In this document: one piece after another, positions 1 through 10,699 of the stretch
Layout of the letters: every line of letters starts with the position of its first letter
How positions within the stretch are numbered: position 1 is the first letter of the stretch
Translations under genes and position numbers: made by a program
Origin: Maea johnstoni
Taxonomy: Eukaryota > Annelida > Polychaeta > Spionida > Magelonidae
Direction of reading: 5' to 3'
Assembly (NCBI GenBank): GCA_963942565.1
Contig: OZ012691.1
Span: forward strand, 16,827,108-16,891,107
Length of the DNA: 64,000 nt
The notes under the pieces: model-generated
What the model was told of the DNA's origin: nothing
Database searches by the model: none
Seen by the model: the letters and a program-made list of their open reading frames with translations, nothing else

Positions 1-226
1 TATATATATACATGTATACATAAATTTCTGTATATACATCGGCAAGAATCCTCTCACGAAAGGTCTGGTACAGTTGGTGTGCCATATTAATCCCCTTCCT
101 CATTGTCTGGCATTATGGGTGATGAGTAAAACCATAATGTCATTAACCAATTTACAATTACCCGGTCAGTCACTTCCAGCGCTTGAGTTTCTCTTGGTAA
201 AGTACACAGCCTTTATAACCACAGAT

Positions 227-694
227 CCCGGGGGGGCACTTGGGTATTTAGGGGGGCGCATACGTTCGTTATCAATATTAAAAAATACCCCTAAAGCACT
301 GATTTCTGGCCAAAAAAGCACCCTTATTTTGTTAAAACGCTGATTTTTTCCACTGAATAAACACCCCTTCTTTTATCAAAACACTGACATTGGATGAACG
401 GGAACACGTATTTTAACTTAGCCTAGTCTTAGGATTTTATAATTCTCTGCCTGTTTAGCGGCAGCAAGTGGCGGCGGCAGCAGACTCGGAAGCCCAGTCA
501 CTTCGGGAGTCAATCGGCGTCAGAGCCGCGTATATTTCGTGGATTGTAAGGGGATTTTGACCCCCATACTTCGTACCTTGGTACAAAAAAGTACCCTTCT
601 TTTACAAAATCGCGGACATGCGGAGGTCTTCAAAAAAGACCCCTTCTTCCGCGAAATACGTAACTAAGGTGCCCCCCCCCCCCCCCCCCCCGGG
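227..694 (+). mobile_element. hAT-like MITE with long G/C-run ends, copy 1
   Basis: The 468-bp non-coding element starts with CCCGGGGGGGCAC and ends with GTGC, a long run of C and CGGG. It is flanked by a perfect 8-bp direct repeat CCACAGAT (219-226 and 695-702), the target duplication size typical of the hAT superfamily. A second copy in opposite orientation lies at 50508-50984 with a different 8-bp duplication. There is no transposase, so it would have to be moved in trans. The hAT assignment rests on duplication length only. Confidence 0.8.
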
Positions 695-702
695 CCACAG
701 AT

Positions 703-1572
703 TGAAGGTCTCTTTCTCAGAGTGAAATGAGGGCGTGGTTTTGAACAATTTAAGTACAAGTCTTTTTGAACAATTAGGTTAAGATGAGGCCATGTTTTCT
801 TTCATATTTGCTTAAGATAATGACATGTTTTGCACAATTTAAATGTCTATTGTAGCAAAAACTTTTGCTACTCCGTTTCGGCCAAAATGCCTTCGATTTA
901 TGAAAACAAGACCTTTATTGAAAAGTTGTTTACATATGGTTGCCATGACAGCAGGTGAGGGCCACAAATGAGGGTAGAAAACTGAAGAGACAGTTATCAC
1001 AATCGTTGCACTGTTTTAACAATATCTATCTACTTCTATGGCAACATGCTATAATAAATTTCCCTGATCACTTTGGGGGAAATGCCCTTTAAGGAACAAG
1101 GCTTTTGAAAAAGGATGTTTACGTATGGATGCCAAAACAAAAGGCCAGGGCAAAATCAAGGGTATTATGAACGAGGGTAGAAAACTGATTATTTACACTT
1201 TGATCTTGCTATAGGTGCACTCTTTGGGAAATTGATGTATACATGTTACCATGGAAACAAGTTATAATATTTGATTAATTTTCATCATTTTGTTACTTGG
1301 CATTGAATACTATGTGTTTCATAAAACAATTTTATGGCTCAAATACAAGCAGTTAGGTAAAGAATACAATCTACTTTTAAGAATGTATGTACATTTAAGG
1401 GTAATCATATTGCCATCCACACCCTCCGAAAAAAAACTAATCGTCATGGTCACCGACTGCTGGCATCGCCAAAACAAAGATTGTTATGTGGTACAGATCA
1501 ATTGTGCGTGCGTCACTTGGCAAGACGACAGGGTCATTCATTGTTAGGACTCTGCAAACTAGTTAATACACA
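703..1572. other. AT-rich spacer without a recognised feature
   Basis: No coding exon is supported here. There is loose internal repetition (phrases like 'gaacaattta' near 745-840 and 'agggtagaaaactga' near 972 and 1175), suggesting eroded repeats. The short open frames around 1290-1750 have no family signature, and the later one runs into the foldback arm. Confidence 0.4.
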
Positions 1573-2940
1573 TAGTGGAGCAGCAAAGGACCAGATTTTG
1601 GGATGGACCCCAACCGGCGGTAGACTAAGCGGCATCATACATCAAATGAAAGCTAAAAATCTCAGGATTCAGAAACTGTGTGATGCCGGAACCAAAAAGT
1701 TGTACAAGCAGAGATATCGCACCGTTTCCATGGCAACCTTTTTGAAATAGTGAAAACACTGACAAATTACTCTTCAATTAAATCCTTATTTGGTGGCCTT
1801 CTTATTAATATTCCTTATTCAAATTACTCATGGTAATTAGTGAAGTCCTTGTCTAGTGAAAATAAGTGAAACGAAATGTCTAAGTAGTGTTTGTACTGAG
1901 TGACCTCACATTTAGGGTACATATGTAGAAACGGGTAAAAAGATAGTATTTTTGGACTTTAAAGTTTTTATAAAAGGCTTATATGAGCTTGTTCAGGCAC
2001 ACACTATACGTTTTCAGAAAGTAGACACTGTAAGCTTTCATTTGATGTATTATTAGACTCCTGGCACATTTTGGTACTGAAGGTTTGGCTTCATAGATAG
2101 TAGCTGTAGTCGGGACTATATACACCAATTTGGTGAGAACTCACCCAATGACTATCTCACTCTAGTTTTCTGGCTTCATAGCATTATTCTTCATTCAAAT
2201 TACTCTTAACAGTTAACATGGTCCTTGTCTAGTGAAATTAATGAAGACAAATGTTAAAGATGTGTTTGTACTGGGTGACCCCACGTTTAGGGTAAATATG
2301 CAGAAATGGCCAAAAACATTGTATTTTTTGGAACTTTATTGTTTTAATGAAAGGCATATATGAGATTGTGCAGGCAAACAATAGATATCTTCATAAAGTA
2401 GACACTACGAGCGTGTATGGGATAATTATTAGACACTTTTCACAATTTTGGATTGTACATATGGGCAATATACACAGCAATTTGGTGAAGTCACCTAATG
2501 CTCATCTCATTCTAGTTTTGTGGCTTTTTAGCATTATTCTTCATTCAAATTACTCTTGACAGTTAATGAGGTAGTTTTCAAGTGAAATTATCTAAGACAA
2601 ATGGTAAAGATATATGTTAGTACTGAGTGACCCAACGTTTAGGGTAAATATGATGAAACGTGGGGAAAATGGTGTATTTTTGGAGATTTTGTTTTAATGA
2701 AAGGCATATATGAGACTGTGCAGGTGAACAATAGCTATCTATAGAAGAAAAACAATATGAGCATTCATTTGATGTGTTATTCTACCCCTTTGAGCACTTT
2801 TGTTTTAGAAATATGGCTTCATTCAGTATAGCTCTAGTAAGAAGTATGTACGACAACTTGGTAAAAACTTACTTAAAACCTCTTTTCCACTCTTGTTACT
2901 TTGAACAACATTTACCAATGCTACCTGATATACAATAAAA
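1573..2940 (+). repeat. left arm of the foldback-like element
   Basis: Three tandem units recognisable by blocks at about 1911, 2284 and 2638. Two unit types are visible. The outer type has 'ggcttatatgagcttgttc' and the inner type has 'ggcatatatgagattgtgc'. Both types recur inverted in the right arm. Confidence 0.7.
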
Positions 2941-3239
2941 CTAATATGGATATCCATTTGAACTGAGTTTTGTAGATAATGCCCTATGGCCTAATACCTG
3001 ATATCTTATTTTATGTGATGTTTTTGAAGGTAATAATGGATCATCGACCAACCTAAAAGCTATTTTGTACTAACGTAGGTTGTTGTTGCACATAGTCTTT
3101 TAGTCTTGGGGCTGCAACCTCCAACCATAGCTAGTCTCCCTCCCCTCACAACCTATAAGACAAGCTGACAAATAAATTTGGAATTTTGATTATTGTCACC
3201 TTTTCTGTAATATTGCAGCTAAGTCATGTTTTGCCAGTT

Positions 3240-3362
3240 GGTGCGGAAACCACTGTCTAACCCCAAGTCACTGACAACTTTCTTACATGCCCTGGCCAGG
3301 ATTTGAGAGATACCTAGCAGTCTTTCGTAATGCCTTAGACCACAAGGCCATCAGGGTAGGCC
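3240..3362 (-). repeat. tRNA-derived SINE, partial copy
   Basis: Read on the minus strand it contains the A-box-like 'gtggtctaaggc' region, a degraded B-box region and the following 'agtgacttggggttag' segment shared with copies at 13551, 33960, 58670 and 63236. The B box is eroded here, so this is an old copy. Confidence 0.65.
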
Positions 3363-3502
3363 ATCTGACAAATTCATCATGGAGACATCTCAGCAAAAGT
3401 CATCCCCAAATATAGCTTAACCTCCCTCCAACCCATAATGCAAGCTAAAAACTAATCCTTGAGAGATTGCATCACAGGTCTCCCACAACCAGGACTACTT
3501 CA

Positions 3503-3545
3503 CCCCCCTCCCTCCCTCCCCCCCCCCCCCCCCCCCCCCCCCCCC
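3503..3545. repeat. C-rich homopolymer tract
   Basis: CCT repeats lead into a long uninterrupted run of C. The exact length is likely to be uncertain in the assembly. Confidence 0.9.
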
Positions 3546-5499
3546 AGCCCATATTACAAGCTGATAAATGTACCACATCCCCTGGACCCCTTTTCCCTCC
3601 ATTCACATACAAGTAGACAAGTGAGGATTGTCAACCACAAGCATACCTTACCCTCACCCCAGTAGAGGCAGAGAAACAGACAACATAGGCCACCTTCAAC
3701 CATGCTTACCCATCACATCACAGGTCACACCCAACCACACCTACCCAAGCACCCCATATTTATACAAGTGAATCATTTAGTTTAGTTATTGCACAAAGGT
3801 CATCCAAACCACTCCTCTAATCCCTTAAGCAACCTCTTACATCCAACCTAAAACCCACCCCTCACTTTTGCCCCTCCCACCCCTCAGTACAAGCTGATCG
3901 ATGGATCATTGGGAGATTGCTACCTGAGTCAACCAAAAAATCCAACTACAACCTGCCTCACTCTCCAACCTAGCCCTCTCAGTAGAAGCTGAATAGTGAA
4001 ATATTGAGAAAACTATGATCCATAGCCGAGGTAATCCGAACATCTCTCTTTTCTCCATATCAAATTGCACCATAAGAATTGGTGCTTGAAACAAGTATGT
4101 TGGGCAATAAGCGTTATTGGATTCTCTTGATATAAATAACCTTCATCGAATAGGAGAAACATCTTTCTTCTATTTTGACGTTGTTCTTAAGTTAAGCAAT
4201 CTAGAATTTCAAAAAACCTTTTTTCTCATGTAGCTGAATCCATTTTTCTAATTGATATTTTCTACATATTTATGAAGTCTGATGGTCCATAGTCCATTAC
4301 TATTGATAGGAGCTCCATTTGATTATACCATACATGTTTCTTCAATTTTTCACCCAAAAACTTTTACATCGCTGGGAGGGCATATTTGTGATGCCTAAAT
4401 ATATATTTCATATAGGCTAACTAGTCCAATAGAAGCAGCATAGGGGAAGAACCGAGTCTGAAAAAAGCTACCTAAACCTATCCACAATTGAATTTCTAAT
4501 CGGAGAGAATTGTCTAGATCTAAGATATCCTTGAACATAATTTATGAATGAAATATAGCATCAAAAAATATCTTAAGGAGAGTGATGAACTATGCTACAG
4601 TTAACAGTGCTCCTCAAAATATGCTTTTAGTAGGAAAACATCAAAACAGCCCTTTTGAGGTGCTGCAGGCCTTGATTAGTTGAACACCTCACCAGCAAGT
4701 TGGAAACTACTAACAGAGCAGTATTCAGGGTGTTCTTTCAATCAATTTGAATGAACTTCTTTGGACCCCAAAACCAATATCAAATGCAATTAATATTGCT
4801 CCTCATAATCTGAAATACAATTAAATAGACATAGAGTGACACCCTATAGATATATCATTAAACTAGACACAAGTTCTCTGTACTATCTATCTAGTTAACA
4901 GCATACCTCAGGATAGAGTTGTAGACACCTCTGGCATTATGATCCTACCTTTCATAACTGACAAACACTAGGGAAATCAAGGTTTTTACCGGGATTATTC
5001 AAACATCTCCTGAAGCTATGGGTCAATGAGGGCAAATGTGCTGGCCAACTTTTGGTTGTTCTTTTTATCAAACAAAGGCACCAGTCAGTTTAGACTATCC
5101 CAGAATTAGATAACATTAGTACAAGAAATGAATAAAGCAATCAGGTAATTTTTGTAAATGGCCTATTATGACAAGTTCTGAAACTATTATAGGGAGCTTT
5201 ATTTACACTACGGAGTATGATATGGGGAATGATACAAACAATGGGATTGGAGGGTCTACTTTCTTGATTGCAGCCATTGGTTGCCTTATTAAAACTAGTA
5301 TGTCTTTCATTAAAACAAAAAGGTCCAAAATATAAAATTAACACCCTTTTCGCATATTTACTCTAAACATGGGGTCATTTTGTGCAAACACAACTGAACA
5401 GTTTTCTTTCACTAAAGAGGGATCTAATTATTTGCCAAGAGTAATTTAAATGAGAATTAATGCTGGGAAGCCCCATACGTAGAGTGAGATGGCAATAAG

Positions 5500-6098
5500 G
5501 TACCTTTATGACCAAGTTTTTGAAATACATTCAATTTCGAACGCTCCATCACAGATTCTTTACGAACGAGAAATTGTACAAGATGGGCATCAAAAAATCT
5601 AATCTATGCTGTTTCTGCAAAACACACGTTGACTCAGTTGAACATATGTTCTTACAATGTGATATATCTCTGGAAGTTTGGGAAGGTGTGGAAAACTGGA
5701 TAAGAGCATTAGGAATGGAAAATTTTAACATTTCTGCATCCAAAATTGTTTTGGGAGATCTAGAAAATGCTCACTTTATAAATACAATCATTTTACTAAC
5801 AAAAAAGGTCATTTACAACTCAATGAAAAAAGAACAACAGCCACACTTACTCAACGTTAAAAATGAAACAAAAAAGTTTTATTTTGAAGAGAAATACAGA
5901 GCTTACCTAAAAGGTAAAGGTAATTTCTTTGAAAAACAATTCTCGCTATTGTCTAAGATATACAACACAACAATATGATCTTCTTATACTATATATTACT
6001 GCATATTTACAATACATTGGCCTTATCTGGCACACAACTTTGTATACTGTTTTTTGACATGTGTGAGGAGGTGAATAAAAATGATTTAAAAATAAAAA
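5500..6098 (+). mobile_element. 5'-truncated LINE (L1/Tx1-like) 3' end
   Basis: The last ~155 codons of a LINE ORF2 are followed by a short 3' region ending in 'gaataaaaatgatttaaaaa', an A-rich tail. Repeat-arm sequence resumes on both sides, so the LINE inserted into the foldback arm and is younger than it. Truncation at the 5' end is usual for target-primed reverse transcription. Confidence 0.75.
5508..5978 (+). pseudogene. LINE ORF2 C-terminal fragment, zinc-binding domain
   Basis: A 156-residue frame begins RTLHHRFFTNEKLYKMGI, typical of the region after the reverse transcriptase domain in L1/Tx1-type non-LTR retrotransposons. It is followed by a Cys/His cluster CCFCKTHVDSVEHMFLQC (C-x2-C-x7-H-x4-C spacing, residues 35-51), the zf-RVT signature. 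The C-terminal basic segment ending LLSKIYNTTI is also usual for these proteins. The endonuclease and reverse transcriptase domains are absent, so it cannot be active on its own. Family assignment is from memory of zf-RVT sequences; exact clade is uncertain. Confidence 0.8.
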
Positions 6099-7869
6099 AG
6101 TTTTTGTACAAAGCCCTCACTACAGCTATGAACTGAGGTCATATTTACAATCCAAAATTGTGCAAAGGGTCTAATAATAATCAAATGCAAGCTCATAGTG
6201 TCTACTTTATGAAGATATCTATTTTTTGCCTGCTCAATCTCATATATGCCTTTCATTAAAAAAAAATCCAAAAATACAATGTTTTTGGCCATTTCTGCAT
6301 ATTTACCCTAAACATGGGGTCACTCAGTATAAACACATTTTTAACATGTCTTCACAAACTTCACTAGACAAGGACCTTATGAACTGTCAAGAGTAATTTG
6401 AATGTAGAAGAATGCTATGAAGCCAGAAAACTACAGTGAGATAGCAATTGAGTTTTCACCAAATTGGTACATAGTCCCCACCACAGCTACTATGTATGAA
6501 GCCATAAGTTCAGTATAAAAATGTGCAAGGAGTCTAATGATACATTAAATCAAAGCTTACAATGTCTACTTCCCGAAAATATATGTTGCATGCCTAAACA
6601 ACTATATATATATACCTTCTATTAAAACTTTTAACCGTTTCTACATATGTACCCTAAATGTGAGGTCACTCAGTGCAAACAATACTTTTTATTCCACTTT
6701 TCCCACTTGACAAAGACGTTACTAATTATCAAGAGTAATTTGAATGAGGAATATTGGTAAGAAGGCCACCAAATAAGAATTTAATTGAAGAGTAATTTTT
6801 TAGGGTTTTCACTACTTCAAGAGGTTGCCATGGAAATGGTGCAATATCACCATTTGTACAACTTTTCAGTTCCGGCATCACACAGTTTCTGAATCCTGAG
6901 ATTTTTATCTTTCATTTGATGTATGATGCCTTTTATTCAAACAAAAAAGTTCCAAAAATACAATGTCTTTGGCCATTTCTGCATATTTACCCTAAACGTG
7001 GCCAGGTCACTCAGTACCAGCACATTTTTAACAGTTAACTTCACTAACTTTACTAGACAAGGACCTTATTAACTTTCAAGAGTAATCTGAATGAAGAATA
7101 ATGCTATGTAGCCACTAAACTAGAGTTAGATAGTCATTGGGTGAGTTTTCACCAAATCGGTGTATAAAATCCCCACTACAGCTACTATCTATGAAGCCAA
7201 ATCGTCAGTAACAAAATGTGCCAGGAGTCTAATAATACATCAAATGAAAGCTTACAGTGTCTACTTTCTGAAAATATATACTGCATGCCTGAACAATTTC
7301 ATATAAGCCTTTTATGAAAACTTTAAAGTCCAAAAATACTAATTTTTTACCCGTTTCTACATATGTACCCTAAATGTGAGGTCACTCAGTACAAACACTA
7401 CTTAGACATTTTCTTTGACTTTTTTTCACTAGACAAGGACCTTATTAATTATCAGGAGTAATTTGAATGAGGAATATTGGTAAGAAGGCCACCAAATAAG
7501 GATTTAATTGAAGAGTAATTTGTCAGTGTTTTCACTACTTCAAAAAGGTTGCCATGGAAACGGTGCGGTATCTCTGCTTGTACAACTTTTTGGTTCCGGC
7601 ATCATGCAGTTCCTGAATCCTGAGATTCTTAGCTTTCATTTGATTTATGATGCTGCTTAGTCTACCGCCGGTTGGGGTTACTCCTAAAATAAGCCACTTT
7701 TTGGGCCTGTGCTGCTACACTAACAGCGAATAACATGGGATGGAAAGTAAATAATCTTAAAGGAAACGTTGCAATGCTTACGTATTATTCGTGCAACTCC
7801 ATCAATGATCTATGCACTACACGTAAAGGGAAATGTGACACTTGTTACGTGATATCTTTCACATTTGCA

Positions 7870-8225
7870 AGCGGATGCCTCCATGGCTCAGTGGTCTTCC
7901 GTATTGCGCAATTCTGCACGTTGTCTAACTAATGCATTTGAAACGTAACATCTTCTACACCTTTCAGAATTACTTTCCACTCCTCCCAGGGATCCGCCTC
8001 CATGACTCAGTGGCCTTCCGCATTGTGCATTTATGCTCATTTTCTCAACGATGCTTTTGAAGCGTATTTGCTAAACGTTACCGAGTTACTTTCCACTTCT
8101 CCTAGGGATTTGTCTCTATGACTCAGTGGTCTTCCACATTGCGCAATTCTGCTCGTTGTCTAACCAAATGCATTTGAAATGTTATATTTGCTACTTGTTT
8201 GTTATTAGTTCTCAAAGAGATGATT
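7870..8225 (+). repeat. three ~117-bp tandem units with tRNA-like phrase
   Basis: Units begin near 7877, 7996 and 8112, each with a variant of 'ctccatggctcagtgg' followed by 'cttccgtattgcgcaattct'. The 'tggctcagtgg' phrase resembles a tRNA A box. No B box or cloverleaf was found, so this may be a tRNA-like satellite or a coincidence. Confidence 0.6.
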
Positions 8226-8699
8226 TTTATTGCATCTATAAGTACATATGTGTCATCATATTGTATTTCAACCGCAAGTATTCATATAATCATCAAATAA
8301 TGGATTAGGTTAATGACGGTCACAATACGAAAGGGAGGACAAATGCTTATAGATTGTGACAGCAAAATGAAAAGGGGGAAATATTTCAATATCCATTTTC
8401 CATATGTGCTGCTTGTTGCTCACATTATCCAATCACCGTAAACTAAGAGGCGAAGGTAATTAAAGCTTGAGATCTATGAAACAGTTGCGGTGACTTGGTG
8501 TTAATCAAATGTTCGTTCTTGGTACTTTTTACTGGACTTCTTAACCATGCAGTGGTATCACCGTATTAAGAAGAATTTATCTTCTTTTCAATTTGATCTC
8601 CAGACATCATAACCATTATTTTCACTGTATATATGATCAAGTACAAAGTGAGTACCGTCAATAAAGATACACAGATCGGAATTTCTACATCATTCACCG

Positions 8700-8930
8700 T
8701 TGGATAGCCACGACTTTCCAGACAAAGGGAAATGGAACATCACCAAATATACTGCCTCGTGTATTGGTTGGTGCAAGGAAGGCAGAAAAACATCTTACAA
8801 TACACCTGAAGTCCTCTTTAACCTTTCTGAGAACTGTTCCTTTTGTTATGGTTCTACTAAGTATACTTACAGTCCAGGTGCTTATTGTATGCCTTCCTTG
8901 TGTATCCAGGTGCCCTATTATACTACATAG
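8700..8930 (+). CDS. possible Cys-rich terminal exon, unrecognised
   Basis: The open frame ends at TAG (8928-8930) and includes WNITKYTASCIGWCKEGRK and NLSENCSFCYGSTKYTYSPG. It has six cysteines in a spaced pattern and two N-glycosylation sequons, which would fit a small secreted or extracellular domain. A possible acceptor (ttccag at 8716-8721) precedes ACAAAGGG. The frame shows no ATG at its start, so if real it is an internal or last exon. No upstream exon was found and no family was recognised. It could be chance. Confidence 0.2.
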   Translation: MDSHDFPDKGKWNITKYTASCIGWCKEGRKTSYNTPEVLFNLSENCSFCYGSTKYTYSPGAYCMPSLCIQVPYYTT

Positions 8931-8994
8931 CCTCTCATGACATCGATTTCGCCTACATAATCTATACTACAATGTACTACATGTACTACGTGTA

Positions 8995-9395
8995 CTTCGT
9001 AATCTAGTGTGTGTTTACTTTATCTCGGTGTGTTGTACACGTGTTATTCTTTTCCTAATACCTGATAATAACTACTACATATCGTGTTTCGTTCTGTGTG
9101 ACATTTCAAAAATTGTAAAATGTATATCCTTTTTCTTTAAATCACTTTTATTTTCATAAAATGTAAATCTTATGTAGTATTAAAGATATACACACACCGA
9201 AATGATACTAAAGGAATTATTTTGTTCACTTTTTTCTTGGTGTGTTGTACATATGCTATTCTTCTCCTACTACCTGATAATAACTACTGTATACCTTGTT
9301 TTGTGTTGTGTGAAATTGTAAAATTGTAAAATGTATAACTTATATAGTATTAAATATGCATACACACCGCAATGATACTAAAGGAAAGTTATAGT
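8995..9395 (+). repeat. ~200-bp direct duplication
   Basis: The segment from 'tcggtgtgttgtacacgtg' (about 9026) to 'gatactaaagga' (9213) is repeated at about 9236-9392 with small gaps and mismatches. Non-coding. Confidence 0.7.
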
Positions 9396-9870
9396 GGTTT
9401 ACCTCAGTTGGAGTTGTGCATCGTTTTTTTCTTTTTCTATGTTGACAGTAGCGCTATAGAGTTTTATCTTTAACCAAGCAGACAGGGAATTAAAGACCAG
9501 TTCGAATCAATGCTATACATTTGGACTTAGTCAAGCCCACTTATTTAGGTTGGCTTCTTATTGTAATGAAAGGGCATATTCTTTTCGCCAAATAACATAT
9601 ACATGCATTTTCTAGGTTGTCTTGATAAGTGAATTTTCTCTCTCTATGGTCCTGTTGGACAGGTTTCCCAAACGGACTATCAAAACATGTCATGAAAATC
9701 AAATTTTGAACGAAGGATTTATGAAGAAAAGGTGTTAGGCCTTTTCCACACTCGCGTATGTGCAATATCGAGTTGTGCAATATCGTGAACTCGCCGAATT
9801 CATTTTCAACGTTTCTCACTACCAGTATGTGGCCTTTTCACCCAACCCATTATCGACGCAATTGATAATA
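9396..9870. other. spacer, nothing recognised
   Basis: Short open frames on both strands lack domain signatures. No repeat structure was seen apart from the small 'gtgcaatatcg' duplication near 9760-9785. Confidence 0.35.
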
Positions 9871-9874
9871 TCAA

Positions 9875-10083
9875 CGATTTTGATGCTGGGGCTACTTTCT
9901 TCCAAGGCACAAGAACGCAAAAGATTGAAAACCATCTAAACCCTCTCATGTTAGTATTCATTGGAAAATTCATGCTGATTACTAACAAATGGGTACCCAT
10001 GTACTGGGGTTTCAGGTATTCTTTAGCTTTTTTCGCATTATTTTGTATAAACCAAATGAGCCACTAGCATCCAAAGGGTTAAA
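9875..10083 (+). mobile_element. piggyBac-like MITE, diverged copy
   Basis: Shares the family phrases 'gctactttcttccaa', 'gaaaaccatctaaaccct' and 'gggtacccatgta', and ends in 'aaagggttaa'. The left end is eroded. See the copy at 57751-57959 for the best-preserved ends. Confidence 0.6.
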
Positions 10084-10448
10084 ATACCAACTTAGCTCCA
10101 ACGGCAAAAATACAACGCTTACCTGTGAAAGCTTTGTGAAACCAGTCTATGTTTCTCCAACTAGCGATAGTGTCTAGTAAGGACAAGAGATATGAATGCC
10201 CGCGGAAAAAGTATCCAATTAAAACCACTGCGAATAAGATAAATACATGGAAACCAGATGACAATGCCTTGATCGTTTACTGTTACAGTGATAGCGTTGA
10301 GTGTGCTGGCTGAACCGTCATGCGGTCATTATGTAATAGTCCAAGAATCAGACCAGCTGATGCGATAGTTTCCATGTGTGGGACATGTAAATACATGGAA
10401 AATCTGGGCAATTCAATAGAGATCTCATATAGTTTACAGTGACTGTCT

Positions 10449-10662
10449 TTAACCCTTCCAATGCTGACGCTAATTTCGTCCATACACGCAAGGACGCAAA
10501 GATTTTCGCAAAGCATCTTAACCCTATCATGTTGGTATACATTGGAAAGCTCTCGCAAAATACTTTCAGATAAGTACCCATTTGCCAGGGTTTCTGTCAT
10601 TTGTAATATTTTTCGCATAATTTTGTATTGGCCAAATTAGTCACCAGCAGCATGTGGGTTAA
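10449..10662 (+). mobile_element. piggyBac-like MITE
   Basis: Starts TTAA-CCCTTCCAATGCT and ends GTGGG-TTAA. Internal phrases match the family ('cctatcatgttggta', 'gtacccatttgccagg', 'tattggccaaattag'). The open frames reported on its minus strand are accidental. Confidence 0.8.
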
Positions 10663-10699
10663 GGCGAACTGTCTCCGTTTCCATGAACCCAGGATGTCT

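Larger units (their letters stand above)
2941..5139. other. interior of the foldback-like element, unassigned
   Basis: AT-rich sequence holding a SINE fragment (3240-3362) and a C-rich tract (3503-3545). Open frames are short and carry no recognisable domain. No transposase, terminal repeat or RNA gene was recognised. Confidence 0.4.
1573..7722. mobile_element. giant foldback-like element, tandem-repeat arms
   Basis: The left arm (about 1573-2940) and right arm (about 5140-7722) are inverted copies of each other. Both outer ends carry the same ~180-bp segment containing 'accggcggtagactaag' and a 'ttgccatggaaac' phrase. Inside are ~340-380-bp tandem units, each with a 'ttagggtaaatatg'-type block: three on the left and five on the right. 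The outermost ends read TAGTGGAGCAGC and, on the other strand, TAGTGTAGCAGC. No clear target duplication was found. Foldback elements of flies and TU elements of sea urchin are known to have long inverted repeats built of tandem units, and this resembles them in form. The ~2.2-kb centre has no transposase. Confidence 0.6.
5140..7722 (-). repeat. right arm of the foldback-like element
   Basis: Five tandem units marked by 'tttaccctaaac'-type blocks at about 5351, 6297, 6644, 6981 and 7360. They are the inverse of the left arm. Units alternate between two types, and the ~180-bp outer segment appears twice (about 6780-6940 and 7500-7690), so the arms are unequal in length. The first unit is interrupted by a LINE fragment. 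Confidence 0.7.

Noticed and set aside
7735-7932. Cys-containing 65-codon frame just outside the foldback-like element
   Set aside because: Overlaps the 117-bp tandem units, whose other copies do not keep the frame.
10283-10618. 111-codon minus-strand frame
   Set aside because: It covers a piggyBac-like MITE whose other copies do not keep the frame.
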